From positions 1-17,354 of the forward strand of contig DATFUZ010000045.1 in the NCBI GenBank assembly GCA_035260545.1: a stretch of 17,354 nt of DNA, read 5' to 3'. Below the pieces are notes generated by a model that was not told the DNA's origin, did not search any database, and saw only the letters and a program-made list of their open reading frames with translations. The stretch comes from DATDDB01 sp035260545. Its GTDB lineage: Bacteria > Pseudomonadota > Gammaproteobacteria > Burkholderiales > Gallionellaceae. Made by a program: the position numbers and the translations under genes. Of this stretch, positions 1 through 5,926 are shown piece after piece (position 1 is the first letter of the stretch; each line of letters begins with the position of its first letter).

Positions 1-183
1 ATCCACCGTGTTGCCGATGCTTTGTTCGCGCGCCTGGGCAATGCGTCCGCGCTCGACTATGAGCAGAAGCACAAGGCGATCATAGACCGCTTCGGGCGCT
101 ATCCGCACCGCAATGATATTCTGGGCCGCGCCTCGACGCCGGAGGAAGTGGCCTTTCTCGCGCAGCCGGGTTCGCGCTTCTGA
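1..183 (+). CDS. DUF924 family protein, C-terminal part (5' end outside window)
   Basis: Frame 1 is open from the window edge to a TGA at 181-183 and gives 60 residues. It contains RFGRYPHRN followed by LGRASTPEE and a terminal FLAQPGSRF. This is the usual ending of DUF924 proteins (Arg-Phe-Pro/Tyr-His-Arg-Asn, then Ser-Thr-Pro-Glu-Glu, then Phe-Leu-x-x-Pro-Gly-Ser). DUF924 proteins are small alpha-helical soluble proteins of unknown biochemical role, normally near 180-200 residues, so about two thirds of the gene lies upstream. A 14-bp GC palindrome at 195-208 follows the stop and may help end transcription, but it has no T-run. The family call is recognition by motif, not by search. Confidence 0.85.
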   Translation: MHRVADALFARLGNASALDYEQKHKAIIDRFGRYPHRNDILGRASTPEEVAFLAQPGSRF

Positions 184-386
184 TCCGGGCGCTGCGCCGC
201 GCGCGGCGGTGCGATGCGTGGATGCCGATTGTTCCGGGAAATTTTTGTGGTTAATTCCGCATAGCGCCGCAGGGGCTGCGCGCCTTGGACTATAATGAGC
301 CATACGTGGCGCATATGCTTTACATCACGGCAGATGCTGCACGCAGAAATATTATAAATCCACGATATATCCGGAAGGAGAAGTAA

Positions 387-806
387 ATGAAACAGGCAAA
401 GCCGGCGCCAACGCTGCTGCGTTTGCTGGTCGCAATTGTTCTGGCTGCCTGTGTGCTGCCGGCGATGGCGAAGCCGGTGAAAGTAAAGATGCGGGTGATC
501 AGCGGCGGACTGGCGTTCTATATGCCTGCCGACGCCTACAACAAGCCCATCGTTTCGTGGGATGCGAAACTGCATTTCCTGGTGCATGTGGTGGTGCAAT
601 CCAACGCCACGCAGGTGGTGGACGAAACCAGCGGGCGCGCCTACATGAGCGGCCATAACATCACGCTGTGCTATCGCGTGCGCAAGATCAAGCACGCGAT
701 GCGCAGCGACGGCTCGACGGCCTTCCCCGAGATCATGGAGTTCTACATCCCCAGCGCCTCCACCCGCAACAAGTACAACATCACCGTCAAACAGAACTGC
801 AAATGA
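387..806 (+). CDS. Small exported protein of unknown function
   Basis: This 139-residue protein begins with a clear Sec signal peptide: Lys near the N-terminus, a hydrophobic run at about 10-26, and a cleavage site after Ala-Met-Ala near residue 28. The mature part is about 111 residues, basic, rich in beta-prone stretches, and has two Cys (LCYRV and the C-terminal QNCK) that could form a disulfide in the periplasm. The start is well supported by GGAAGGAG at 373-380, six bases before the ATG. A TATAAT at 291-296 is a possible -10 but has no good -35. The gene is followed by a perfect 10-bp hairpin. I do not recognise the family; a periplasmic or secreted location is the only inference made. 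Confidence 0.75.
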   Translation: MKQAKPAPTLLRLLVAIVLAACVLPAMAKPVKVKMRVISGGLAFYMPADAYNKPIVSWDAKLHFLVHVVVQSNATQVVDETSGRAYMSGHNITLCYRVRKIKHAMRSDGSTAFPEIMEFYIPSASTRNKYNITVKQNCK

Positions 807-811
807 CGCTC

Positions 812-837
812 GCATGCGGCCGCACAGGGCCGCATGC
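812..837 (+). terminator. Perfect 10-bp hairpin after the exported-protein gene
   Basis: GCATGCGGCC (812-821) pairs perfectly with GGCCGCATGC (828-837) around a 6-nt loop, starting 6 nt after the stop codon. The following bases (ttcaaatt) are only weakly T-rich, so this is a probable but not canonical rho-independent terminator. Confidence 0.55.
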
Positions 838-896
838 TTCAAATTAGCCAATCGGCATATCCTGCAGCTTACCCATTCACACCCAGGTTCAACTCC

Positions 897-945
897 CACC
901 TATCAGTTCTGATAGGTGACAGAAACGAGGTGCGCTGTCTATACT
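897..945 (+). promoter_or_regulatory. Lux-box-like palindrome overlapping a sigma70 promoter
   Basis: ACCTATCAGTTCTGATAGGT at 898-917 is a perfect 20-bp palindrome (22 bp counting the flanking C and G). It matches 16 of 20 positions of the Pseudomonas aeruginosa lasB operator OP1 as I recall it, and keeps the diagnostic ACCT...CAGTTCTG...AGGT pattern of LuxR-type sites. GTGACA (916-921) and TATACT (940-945) form a -35/-10 pair with an 18-bp spacer, each one mismatch from consensus. The predicted start of transcription is near 952. The palindrome is centred at 907.5, about -44, which is the classic position for activation by LuxR-family proteins. The site would drive the gene starting near 1039 with a leader of about 87 nt. 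A TetR-type operator is the main alternative reading of the dyad. Confidence 0.65.
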
Positions 946-1038
946 GCGCTCCACTCGATTGCATCCCCTGCGCGACCACGAATTGCATGGCACGGCAGGG
1001 AAGATCATGCAGCGGCGACTGTTCCATGACAGAAGGAA

Positions 1039-1713
1039 ATGAAAGTTCGGACGGCTGCGATGAATACACTGCACATATGTAATGAAGAGCCGATGAGCAG
1101 CAGCGCCGCGCTGGCGCTGCTGGCCCGCCGCCCGCACCATACGCTGGTGGTGACATACAACCCTGCTTGCTCGCGCCAGGGACAGCCGGAACACACCCTC
1201 TTTTTCGCGGAGAACAGAAACCGCGTGAAGCTCGTGCTCGACGCATGGCTGGTGCCCGGTGCGCGCGAGGAAGTGATCGCGGCGCTCCGCACGGAAATGC
1301 GCGTGTACGCCGGCTCCTGCTCGGCGCCGTATATCCACGGCGCCTCCATCGTGTGGGCCGAGCATGAGGGCGAGCTTCGCCTGTGGCGCCGCGGCAGGCT
1401 GGTGGGCCGCTTCAGGGCCGGTGAAACCGCGCTCCGGCGATGCTATGTCGGGCCATGGCGGCGATTCGCGAACTCCCACTTCTCCTGCGCGCATGGCTTC
1501 CTTTCTTCTTCCTGGCTGTGGCGGGGCGTACGCCTGCAGCGGCGCGACGACGGGGCGGTGCCCATCATCCACAGCCTGGACCCCATCGTGCTCTTCGACC
1601 CGACCTACCACGGGCCGGAACTGACGCGCGACGCGGGCTGGGTGCGGGACCTCGCGCGCGCCATCTCGCAAGCCACGGCTCTGCCGCTGAAACTCGACTC
1701 CCCCTTGGCCTGA
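1039..1713 (+). CDS. Unrecognised 224-residue cytosolic protein, putatively quorum-regulated
   Basis: The codon pattern and the tight fit between the promoter at 916-945 and the terminator built on its stop codon support a real, monocistronic gene. The protein has no signal peptide or membrane helix. Its C-terminal half is rich in Arg and Trp (segments LRLWRRGRLVG and SSSWLWRGVRL), and it ends with a short helical region. I find no motif of an acyl-homoserine-lactone synthase or of a LuxR regulator. The start is uncertain. ATG 1039 has AAGGA only 1 nt upstream, which is too close. ATG 1060 and ATG 1093 (giving MSSSAAL, with GAAGAG upstream) are in-frame alternatives. No partner gene is adjacent. 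Function unknown; the regulation inference comes only from the lux-box-like dyad. Confidence 0.65.
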   Translation: MKVRTAAMNTLHICNEEPMSSSAALALLARRPHHTLVVTYNPACSRQGQPEHTLFFAENRNRVKLVLDAWLVPGAREEVIAALRTEMRVYAGSCSAPYIHGASIVWAEHEGELRLWRRGRLVGRFRAGETALRRCYVGPWRRFANSHFSCAHGFLSSSWLWRGVRLQRRDDGAVPIIHSLDPIVLFDPTYHGPELTRDAGWVRDLARAISQATALPLKLDSPLA

Positions 1714-1760
1714 AGGAATCTCTCCTCCTCCTCCTCCTCTGTTCCTTCAGGCCTTTTTTT
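1707..1760 (+). terminator. Strong rho-independent terminator containing the stop codon
   Basis: GGCCTGAAGGAA (1707-1718) pairs perfectly over 12 bp with TTCCTTCAGGCC (1742-1753), followed directly by seven T. The TGA stop of the preceding gene (1711-1713) lies inside the left arm. The 23-nt loop is a run of CTC/CCT repeats, unusually long for a terminator. Confidence 0.93.
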
Positions 1761-1872
1761 CATGCGTCCGCTTCTGTTTTTTTTGAGCCGCTTTTCCTTT
1801 TATTGATTTGCCGCGATAATGGCGCCGCGCAGCCCATGCCAAGAGCGCTGCGCCAAAAACCGGGGGCAATCC

Positions 1873-2343
1873 ATGTTCGAAAAAAGACTGATCGCAGGCA
1901 TGTACGGGTTCAACCGCTTGATGCACCTGCTGCTTGCGCTAGCGCTGGGTATTGCCTGCGCGATGGTGATCTGGGATGTGGGCGTGAAGATATTCCACGC
2001 CTGGCAGACCGGCAACGCTGCCCAGGGCTTCCTGCAGGCGCTGGGCTCGCTGTTCATCCTGTGGACGCTGTCCACGCTGATCTCCGCCGAGATCGACTAC
2101 ATCCAGACCGGCCGCGTCTATGCGCGGGTGTTCGTGGTGGTGGCGATGATTTCCATCATCCGCGAGATCATCATGCAGCCGGTGGAGGCGATCGCCGCCC
2201 GGGACGCAGGCATGCAGTCGATGAACCCCGTGGCATACGGGCTATTGCTGGCCGCGCTGCTGGTGACGGGCGTGGTCTACCGCCTGGTGAGCAATAGCGC
2301 CAATCTCGCAGAGGACACGACCCACATCACGCTGGACGCGTGA
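1873..2343 (+). CDS. PsiE-like (phosphate-starvation-inducible family) inner-membrane protein
   Basis: The 156-residue protein has four hydrophobic segments at about 16-36, 55-72, 84-103 and 119-138. Between the second and third lies SAEIDYIQTGRVYARVF followed by ISIIREII, which resembles the conserved Glu...Tyr-x-x-Thr-Gly-Arg-Val...Arg-Val-Phe / Ile-Ile-Arg signature of the PsiE family. Function in the family is not established biochemically; Escherichia coli PsiE is induced by phosphate starvation. ATG 1873 is chosen because GGGGG (1862-1866) precedes it; an in-frame ATG at 1819 would add 18 unlikely residues. A 7-bp hairpin (1827-1833 with 1847-1853) lies in the leader. A GATAAT at 1815-1820 is a possible -10 without a convincing -35. 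The gene ends tail to tail with the next one, overlapping it by 17 bp. Confidence 0.75.
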   Translation: MFEKRLIAGMYGFNRLMHLLLALALGIACAMVIWDVGVKIFHAWQTGNAAQGFLQALGSLFILWTLSTLISAEIDYIQTGRVYARVFVVVAMISIIREIIMQPVEAIAARDAGMQSMNPVAYGLLLAALLVTGVVYRLVSNSANLAEDTTHITLDA

Positions 2344-2884
2344 AGCGCGCCCGGTGATAACAGGCGATCAGCCGCTCGATGGCCTCCATGCGCTGTGCCT
2401 CTATGCGGTTCTCGATGTCGTCGAGGCGGGCCAGCGTTTCCCTGTCCACCAGATCATAGGGCGATTCCTCCGGCCGCCGCGCGATGATGTTGGCGTCGGG
2501 TACGATGTCGAGCTGCCCGGCCACCAGGCTGTAGGCCTCTTCGAACAGCTCGAGCAAGGGCTCATCGCCGCGCCTCAGCGCCGCACGGCACAGCTCGATC
2601 TCTTCCCCGGTGCACTTGTAGAAGATCGAGTAGACGCCGTCGCTGGCGATGTCTGACAGCAGCATCCACGCTCCCTGCAGGTAGACGATGGTCTCGAATA
2701 GTCTGCGCTGCGCGTCGGACAGGCTTTCCACACTGCCATCGTCCAGGCTCTGCAGGCGCACGCCGTGCCCGAGTTCCTCCTGCAAGGCGCAGATGACCTC
2801 TTCCAGGTCCTGAAACGCCTTCACTTCACCGGCCAGCGGCAGCCTGCGGTCCAGCCGGTCCATCACTTCAATCAATGCGCTCAT
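2327..2884 (-). CDS. DUF4375/DMP19-like soluble protein
   Basis: The protein is 185 residues, acidic and helical. The central part (about 60-125) reads as helix, then LLSDIASDGVYSIFYKCTGE, then AALRRGD and a further helix. This resembles the Gly-Gly-(F/Y)-x-x-(F/Y)-(F/Y)-x-N/C...Gly-Glu...Ala-Leu arrangement of DUF4375 (DMP19-type) proteins, although the usual double Gly is replaced by Asp-Gly. Start ATG 2884 has GAGAGGGGG upstream and its own promoter at 2912-2940. A longer in-frame extension to 3358 overlaps the lipoprotein gene and is rejected. DMP19 of Neisseria is a DNA mimic, but the family is broad and no such role is claimed here. Family assignment is moderate. Confidence 0.7.
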   Translation of the reverse strand: MSALIEVMDRLDRRLPLAGEVKAFQDLEEVICALQEELGHGVRLQSLDDGSVESLSDAQRRLFETIVYLQGAWMLLSDIASDGVYSIFYKCTGEEIELCRAALRRGDEPLLELFEEAYSLVAGQLDIVPDANIIARRPEESPYDLVDRETLARLDDIENRIEAQRMEAIERLIACYHRARFTRPA

Positions 2885-2911
2885 GGTCGCACCCCCTCTC
2901 GGTGTTGATGC

Positions 2912-2940
2912 CTTATGTGCTGCTGATGCTGCTTTTTCAA
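2912..2940 (-). promoter_or_regulatory. Sigma70-like promoter for the DUF4375-like gene
   Basis: Read on the minus strand, TTGAAA (2940-2935) and CATAAG (2917-2912) are separated by 17 bp, placing the start of transcription about 20 nt before ATG 2884. The -35 begins at the end of the T-run of the upstream terminator, so the two signals are packed together. Confidence 0.5.
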
Positions 2941-2965
2941 AAAAATCATACCACGCAACGGTATG
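2939..2965 (-). terminator. Rho-independent terminator of the lipoprotein operon
   Basis: On the minus strand CATACC (2965-2960) pairs with GGTATG (2952-2947) around a 7-nt loop, followed after one base by seven T (2945-2939). It lies 26 nt after the stop of the last lipoprotein gene. The stem is short, so moderate efficiency is expected. Confidence 0.65.
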
Positions 2966-2991
2966 GCGGCGTGCGGCCGCCGCGGCCGTGC

Positions 2992-3408
2992 TCATTCCAC
3001 CGCGTTCGCCTGCAGGAACAGTGCCTTGGACAGCGCGGCAAAGAAGCGCTGGTAGACCTCGGGGTCTTCGATCGGCTTCAGGTTGTATTGCGCGCTGGCC
3101 CGCACGAGCAGTTGCTTGCCGGCCCCGGGCCGCACGGTAACGGTCATGCGGATGCGATAGCCGCTGAGCTTGGTGGCGGTGACGGTGCCGAGGTCGGCGT
3201 CGGCCTTGTCGATGACGAAGCTCAGGTCCTGCAGGGTGGAGATGACGGCGCGCAGCACCGCGTTCTTGTCGCTGGTGTCGAACGCCCGCGTTTCCATGGC
3301 GCGCAGCTTGACCTGCTCCTCTCCTTCGAGGATGTGGCTTTCGGGCGGCGCAGCGCATCCGGCCAGGAGCGCCAGCAACAGCAGGGGCAGTATCTTGCGC
3401 GTTTTCAT
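2992..3408 (-). CDS. Lipoprotein, paralogue of its upstream neighbour
   Basis: This 138-residue protein has a type II signal peptide with lipobox Leu-Ala-Gly-Cys (Cys18); Ala at +2 predicts outer-membrane sorting. The mature sequence aligns along its length with the protein encoded at 3405-4004: Met-Glu-(Thr/Ser)-Arg, then Thr-x-(Asp)-(Lys/Glu), then Leu-Gln-Asp-(Leu/Met), Ile-Asp, Leu-Gly-x-Val-Thr-Ala-x-Lys, and a C-terminal Tyr-Gln-x-Phe-Phe-x-x-Leu-Ser-Lys...Phe-Leu. The pair looks like a tandem duplication. Its start overlaps the upstream stop by 4 bp (ATGA), indicating translational coupling. Function is unknown; an envelope role alongside the BamE-like lipoprotein of the same operon is inference. 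Confidence 0.85.
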   Translation of the reverse strand: MKTRKILPLLLLALLAGCAAPPESHILEGEEQVKLRAMETRAFDTSDKNAVLRAVISTLQDLSFVIDKADADLGTVTATKLSGYRIRMTVTVRPGAGKQLLVRASAQYNLKPIEDPEVYQRFFAALSKALFLQANAVE

Positions 3409-4004
3409 AAATGATGCCCTTCCAGAAAGACGGATTTTGAGAGTTTCTCGAAGAATTCCTGATAGATCTTCTTGTCGTTGATGGTCTCGACGCGCGAGAC
3501 GTTACCTTCCGAATTGATGATGATGCGCTGGAAGGTGACGCGGGCGATGAACTCGCCCTTCTTCAGTTGCGACGGCGTGGTGACCAGGCTGACGCGTATG
3601 GTCTGCGCCCGGTCTATGGGCGGCGGATTCCCGCCCAGCAGGATCACGGCCACGGCGCCGGCCATCTGCGCATTGCTGCGCGCGTCCACGGTCTTGGAGG
3701 CGGTGACCAGGCCCAGGCTCTTCTCGGTCTCGTCTATGGAGTAGCCCATGTCCTGCAGCACGCCTATGCCCGCGGCGATGAGCTTCACTTCGTCCTTTGT
3801 TTCGTACAGGCGCGACTGCATCTCCCGCTCCTCCACCGTGCTGCCGGGAAGCAGGAAGGCGTCCTTGGGCGGCGGGGTTTGGCAGGCGGTCAGCGCGAGC
3901 ACGGGCAGCAGCACCGCCGCCAACAGCAGGCGCCCGAGCCGCCTGCGCTTCAACGGCGGCCTGGCGCCGACCGGCGTTTTCCGCGCTGGATGCGCTCCAC
4001 CCAT
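3405..4004 (-). CDS. Lipoprotein, longer paralogue in the same operon
   Basis: The protein has 199 residues. A long, strongly basic n-region (about residues 8-25) precedes a hydrophobic core and lipobox Leu-Thr-Ala-Cys at Cys41; Gln at +2 fits outer-membrane sorting. The start is well supported by GGAGGAG five bases before ATG 4004. Compared with its downstream paralogue it carries an extra hydrophobic, Gly-rich stretch (AQMAGAVAVILLGG, about residues 112-125) that could insert in or lie on a membrane, and an extra beta-strand region before the shared KIYQEFFEKLSKSVFL ending. It sits 39 nt after the BamE-like gene and overlaps the next gene by 4 bp. Function unknown. Confidence 0.85.
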   Translation of the reverse strand: MGGAHPARKTPVGARPPLKRRRLGRLLLAAVLLPVLALTACQTPPPKDAFLLPGSTVEEREMQSRLYETKDEVKLIAAGIGVLQDMGYSIDETEKSLGLVTASKTVDARSNAQMAGAVAVILLGGNPPPIDRAQTIRVSLVTTPSQLKKGEFIARVTFQRIIINSEGNVSRVETINDKKIYQEFFEKLSKSVFLEGHHL

Positions 4005-4043
4005 GATGCTCCTCCACTCAACCGGACCGCTCGCGCCGGTCCG

Positions 4044-4442
4044 CTAGAACTTCGACGAATGATAGGCGAAGTCGCGCACCTTGCCGTTCTCGTCGAACTT
4101 GATGATGATGGTCAGGGTGCGCTGCGTGGTGGAGCTGGAAGCCGTGCTGGAGCGGCCGCCCGCGATGAGTGCGAACACCCAGCCGGTGTCGGAGCGCGAC
4201 ACGCTCTCGGTCGCGACCTTGTCGTAGACCCAGGTTTCGCGGCGCTTGTCGTCGGTGGTTACCATGTTGGGCGAGCCCAGCACGCTGACGACATCCGCGC
4301 CGGACATGCCGATGCGGATCTCTTTCTGGACGGTGCCGACGGTCAGGTTGTCGGACTTGACGGCGGGCTCGGGCGGCGCGCTCTGGCACCCCGGAAGCAG
4401 AAATAATGCAGGAAGAATGAGTAATGCAGTCAGGTACTTCAT
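4044..4442 (-). CDS. BamE/SmpA-like outer-membrane lipoprotein
   Basis: The protein has 132 residues with lipobox Leu-Pro-Gly-Cys at Cys19 and Gln at +2. The mature part begins NLTVGTVQKEIRIGMSGAD, then VVSVLGSPNMVT and ETWVYDKV, the helix-helix-strand BamE-like pattern (Gly-Met-x-x-x-x-Val-x-x-x-Leu-Gly-x-Pro...Trp-x-Tyr). It ends with strands TLTIIIKFDENGKV and DFAYHSSKF. True BamE helps the Bam complex insert outer-membrane proteins; this variant lies in an operon with two other lipoproteins, so it is more likely a BamE-domain relative than the housekeeping BamE. ATG 4442 is preferred over an in-frame ATG at 4478 because GGGAGGT lies just before it. It is the first gene of the operon, with a weak promoter candidate at 4488-4516. 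Confidence 0.85.
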   Translation of the reverse strand: MKYLTALLILPALFLLPGCQSAPPEPAVKSDNLTVGTVQKEIRIGMSGADVVSVLGSPNMVTTDDKRRETWVYDKVATESVSRSDTGWVFALIAGGRSSTASSSTTQRTLTIIIKFDENGKVRDFAYHSSKF

Positions 4443-4487
4443 ATGCACCTCCCTTAACCGGAATTCAGGAATACACACTCGGAAATT

Positions 4488-4516
4488 ACATTAGTCCTTT
4501 CTTACATGCGCGTCAA
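4488..4516 (-). promoter_or_regulatory. Candidate promoter of the lipoprotein operon
   Basis: On the minus strand TTGACG (4516-4511) is a good -35. The -10 is ambiguous: TAATGT (4493-4488) at 17 bp is poor in sequence, while TGTAAT (4490-4485) is good in sequence but 20 bp away. Confidence 0.35.
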
Positions 4517-4530
4517 TGCGGGCCTGGGCG

Positions 4531-4983
4531 TTACTGCAACTTGTCGATGGCGGTGAGGAGCGCATGGCCAGGCGGCGCAAGACGGCGCAGCGTGTGCTGG
4601 AATTCCGGGTGGCGCGCAATGGCCAGCGGGAAGGTGATGCGTTTCCTGCCTTTATCCTCTATGGCGAGGCCGGGCATCTTCGAATACACCGCGCTGCGCA
4701 CCGATACGTTATCAGACCAGACGAAGCTGATGCGGCGCCCCAGCGCGCCCGGCCCGCTGATGCCTTCTGCCGACAGGAAGATGACCTTGGTCGTGACGGT
4801 CACATAGAAGGCGAAGGCCAGGGCTCCGAGGAGAATGAGCGCGCCGCCCGCGAACTGGCCGAAGCTGAATTTCGGCTGCGCGAGCTGGAAGACCAGCGCG
4901 ATCCCCACCCCGCTCAGGCCGTATATTATGTAGAGCTTCTTCAGGCTCTCCTTGGGTACGGCAAATCCGGCTTCGTCCGACAT
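4531..4983 (-). CDS. Two-helix membrane protein with probable PH-like domain
   Basis: The 150-residue protein has a short N-terminal tail, two hydrophobic segments (about 18-36 and 44-62), then a soluble domain beginning TKVIFLSAEGISG and continuing through ISFVWSDN to RKRITFPL. Two helices followed by strands with an Asp/Glu-Gly-Ile and a Trp-x-(Asp)-(Asn/Ile) turn is the layout of bacterial PH-like (bPH) membrane proteins. It would sit in the inner membrane with the domain in the cytosol. The start at 4983 has AAGGGGAGC upstream; the in-frame ATG at 5040 lies upstream of the predicted transcription start and is rejected. A strong promoter at 5018-5045 makes it independent of the prophage genes. 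Family call is by architecture only. Confidence 0.75.
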   Translation of the reverse strand: MSDEAGFAVPKESLKKLYIIYGLSGVGIALVFQLAQPKFSFGQFAGGALILLGALAFAFYVTVTTKVIFLSAEGISGPGALGRRISFVWSDNVSVRSAVYSKMPGLAIEDKGRKRITFPLAIARHPEFQHTLRRLAPPGHALLTAIDKLQ

Positions 4984-5017
4984 GATGCTCCCCTTTTGCA
5001 CATGATAGCCTGCGGGG

Positions 5018-5059
5018 ATTATAGCGGCGGCCACTGCCATGTAAAGGGAATGGCCGCCG
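5018..5059 (-). promoter_or_regulatory. Strong sigma70 promoter threaded through a 9-bp dyad
   Basis: Minus-strand TTTACA (5045-5040) and a perfect TATAAT (5023-5018) are 16 bp apart, with transcription expected near 5011. The -35 lies in the loop between inverted repeats CGGCGGCCA (5025-5033) and TGGCCGCCG (5051-5059). The dyad may be the terminator of the prophage genes (it follows their last stop by 7 nt but has no T-run), an operator, or both. Confidence 0.7.
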
Positions 5060-5066
5060 TCCGGAC

Positions 5067-5483
5067 CTAGTCGCCGCTGCCGTAGAGCACTTTGTCCGGC
5101 GCCTTGTGCGGCTGGGTGAGGGTGAGGCCGGTGAGGTGCAGGGTGAGCGCGGCGGTCTTGCGGTCTTCGCCGGTGCCGCCCTGCTCCGCGCCGTCGGCAT
5201 CGGTGTCGCCGCCCTGGGCATAGTCCCCGGCATCCTGGTCGCCATCCTGGTCGCCATCGTGGTCGGTGTCGGAGGCGCTATCGGCTTTGGCCGGACTGGA
5301 CGTTTTGACCGGACTGGCCGCTTTTCCAGGAGCGGTTACCTTCGCGGTGGCGCGGAGCTGCACTTCTGCGCCCGGCGCGGGCAGTTTGTTGAGGCCGAGC
5401 GCCTTGAGTTGTGCTTCGCTCAGGCTGAGAGTGATGGCGCTGTCATCGGGCTGGGCTGCTGTTGCTTGCGTGGTCTTGGCCAT
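5067..5483 (-). CDS. Capsid-staple-like phage protein with Asp-rich insert
   Basis: The 138-residue protein has a conserved-looking N-terminal part, ITLSLSEAQLKALGL followed by PAPGAEVQLRATAKVT (about 17-50), and a C-terminal part ALTLHLTGLTL...KVLYGSGD (about 111-138). Together these resemble small phage head proteins annotated as capsid staple proteins (short, beta-rich, found beside portal or capsid genes). Between them lies a low-complexity Ala/Pro/Lys stretch and an Asp/Gly-rich segment (about 69-105) with repeated Asp-x-Asp-x-Asp-Gly units resembling calcium-binding loops. The usual proteins of this type as I know them are shorter and lack it. It is the last gene of the prophage fragment. 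Family call is recognition by pattern and should be tested. Confidence 0.6.
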   Translation of the reverse strand: MAKTTQATAAQPDDSAITLSLSEAQLKALGLNKLPAPGAEVQLRATAKVTAPGKAASPVKTSSPAKADSASDTDHDGDQDGDQDAGDYAQGGDTDADGAEQGGTGEDRKTAALTLHLTGLTLTQPHKAPDKVLYGSGD

Positions 5484-5492
5484 GGGGTTCTC

Positions 5493-5774
5493 CTAGTAAA
5501 ACGCGACGATGGCGGTGGCGGTGGTGCCGGTGGCGTGGATCTTTTTCACGGCGATGGGCAGCATGAGGCCGCAGGCGGTGGCCGGGAAGGTGAGCGTGAC
5601 GGTGGTGCCGTCGGCCATGTCCACCTGGGCGGTGCCCGCGCCGCCGATGAGCAGCGCGCGCGTGGCCTTGTTCGGGTCGCCCGAGGGCGGCGCGAGGTCG
5701 GCGGTGTCGGAGGGGGAGACGGCCAGCGCGCTTTCGACGGGCAGGGATTGGGATGATCTGAGGAAGGGGTCCAT
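5493..5774 (-). CDS. Phage spike-base-like protein (RCAP_Rcc01079-type)
   Basis: This 93-residue protein reads SPSDTADLAPP, then TRALLIGGAGTAQVDMADGTTVTLTFPA, then LPIAVKKIHATGTTATAIVAFY. The order (Thr/Ser-Pro-Ser-Asp near the start, Ala-Leu-x-x-Gly-Gly-Ala-Gly, a Gly-Thr-Val-Thr-Leu strand, and a terminal Ala-Thr-Gly-Thr-Thr-Ala-Thr) is that of small proteins annotated as phage spike base proteins and also found in gene transfer agents. The fold would be a small beta sandwich in the virion. It lies 9 nt upstream of the staple-like gene in the same direction, with GAAAGGAGAA just before its ATG. Separation from the portal gene by an opposite-strand gene suggests rearrangement of the original phage order. 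Confidence 0.7.
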   Translation of the reverse strand: MDPFLRSSQSLPVESALAVSPSDTADLAPPSGDPNKATRALLIGGAGTAQVDMADGTTVTLTFPATACGLMLPIAVKKIHATGTTATAIVAFY

Positions 5775-5846
5775 GGTGATTCTCCTTTCGTCGGGTTGAA
5801 AAAATCTGAGGGAAACGAGACGCTTATCCCGCTATTGCAGCGTGAC

Positions 5847-5897
5847 CCTCGCTGCAGGAAGCGAGGTTGCGCGTCACATGACGGACGGTGCTAGAAT
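5847..5897 (+). promoter_or_regulatory. Promoter with adjoining dyad for the zinc-ribbon gene
   Basis: TTGCGC (5867-5872) and TAGAAT (5892-5897) are spaced 19 bp, long but acceptable, with transcription starting near 5904. Directly upstream, CCTCGCT (5847-5853) pairs with AGCGAGG (5860-5866), and outer bases GTGAC (5842-5846) and GTCAC (5873-5877) extend the dyad around the -35. This placement suggests an operator. Only the downstream ATG 5927 lies within the predicted transcript, which rules out the GTG at 5888. Confidence 0.45.
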
Positions 5898-5926
5898 GTT
5901 CAACCTACACCCCGGAACGAATCACC

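Noticed and set aside
2885..3358. N-terminal extension of the DUF4375-like frame
   Set aside because: It runs antisense-free but overlaps a lipoprotein gene in another frame and crosses a terminator; ATG 2884 has its own promoter and ribosome site.
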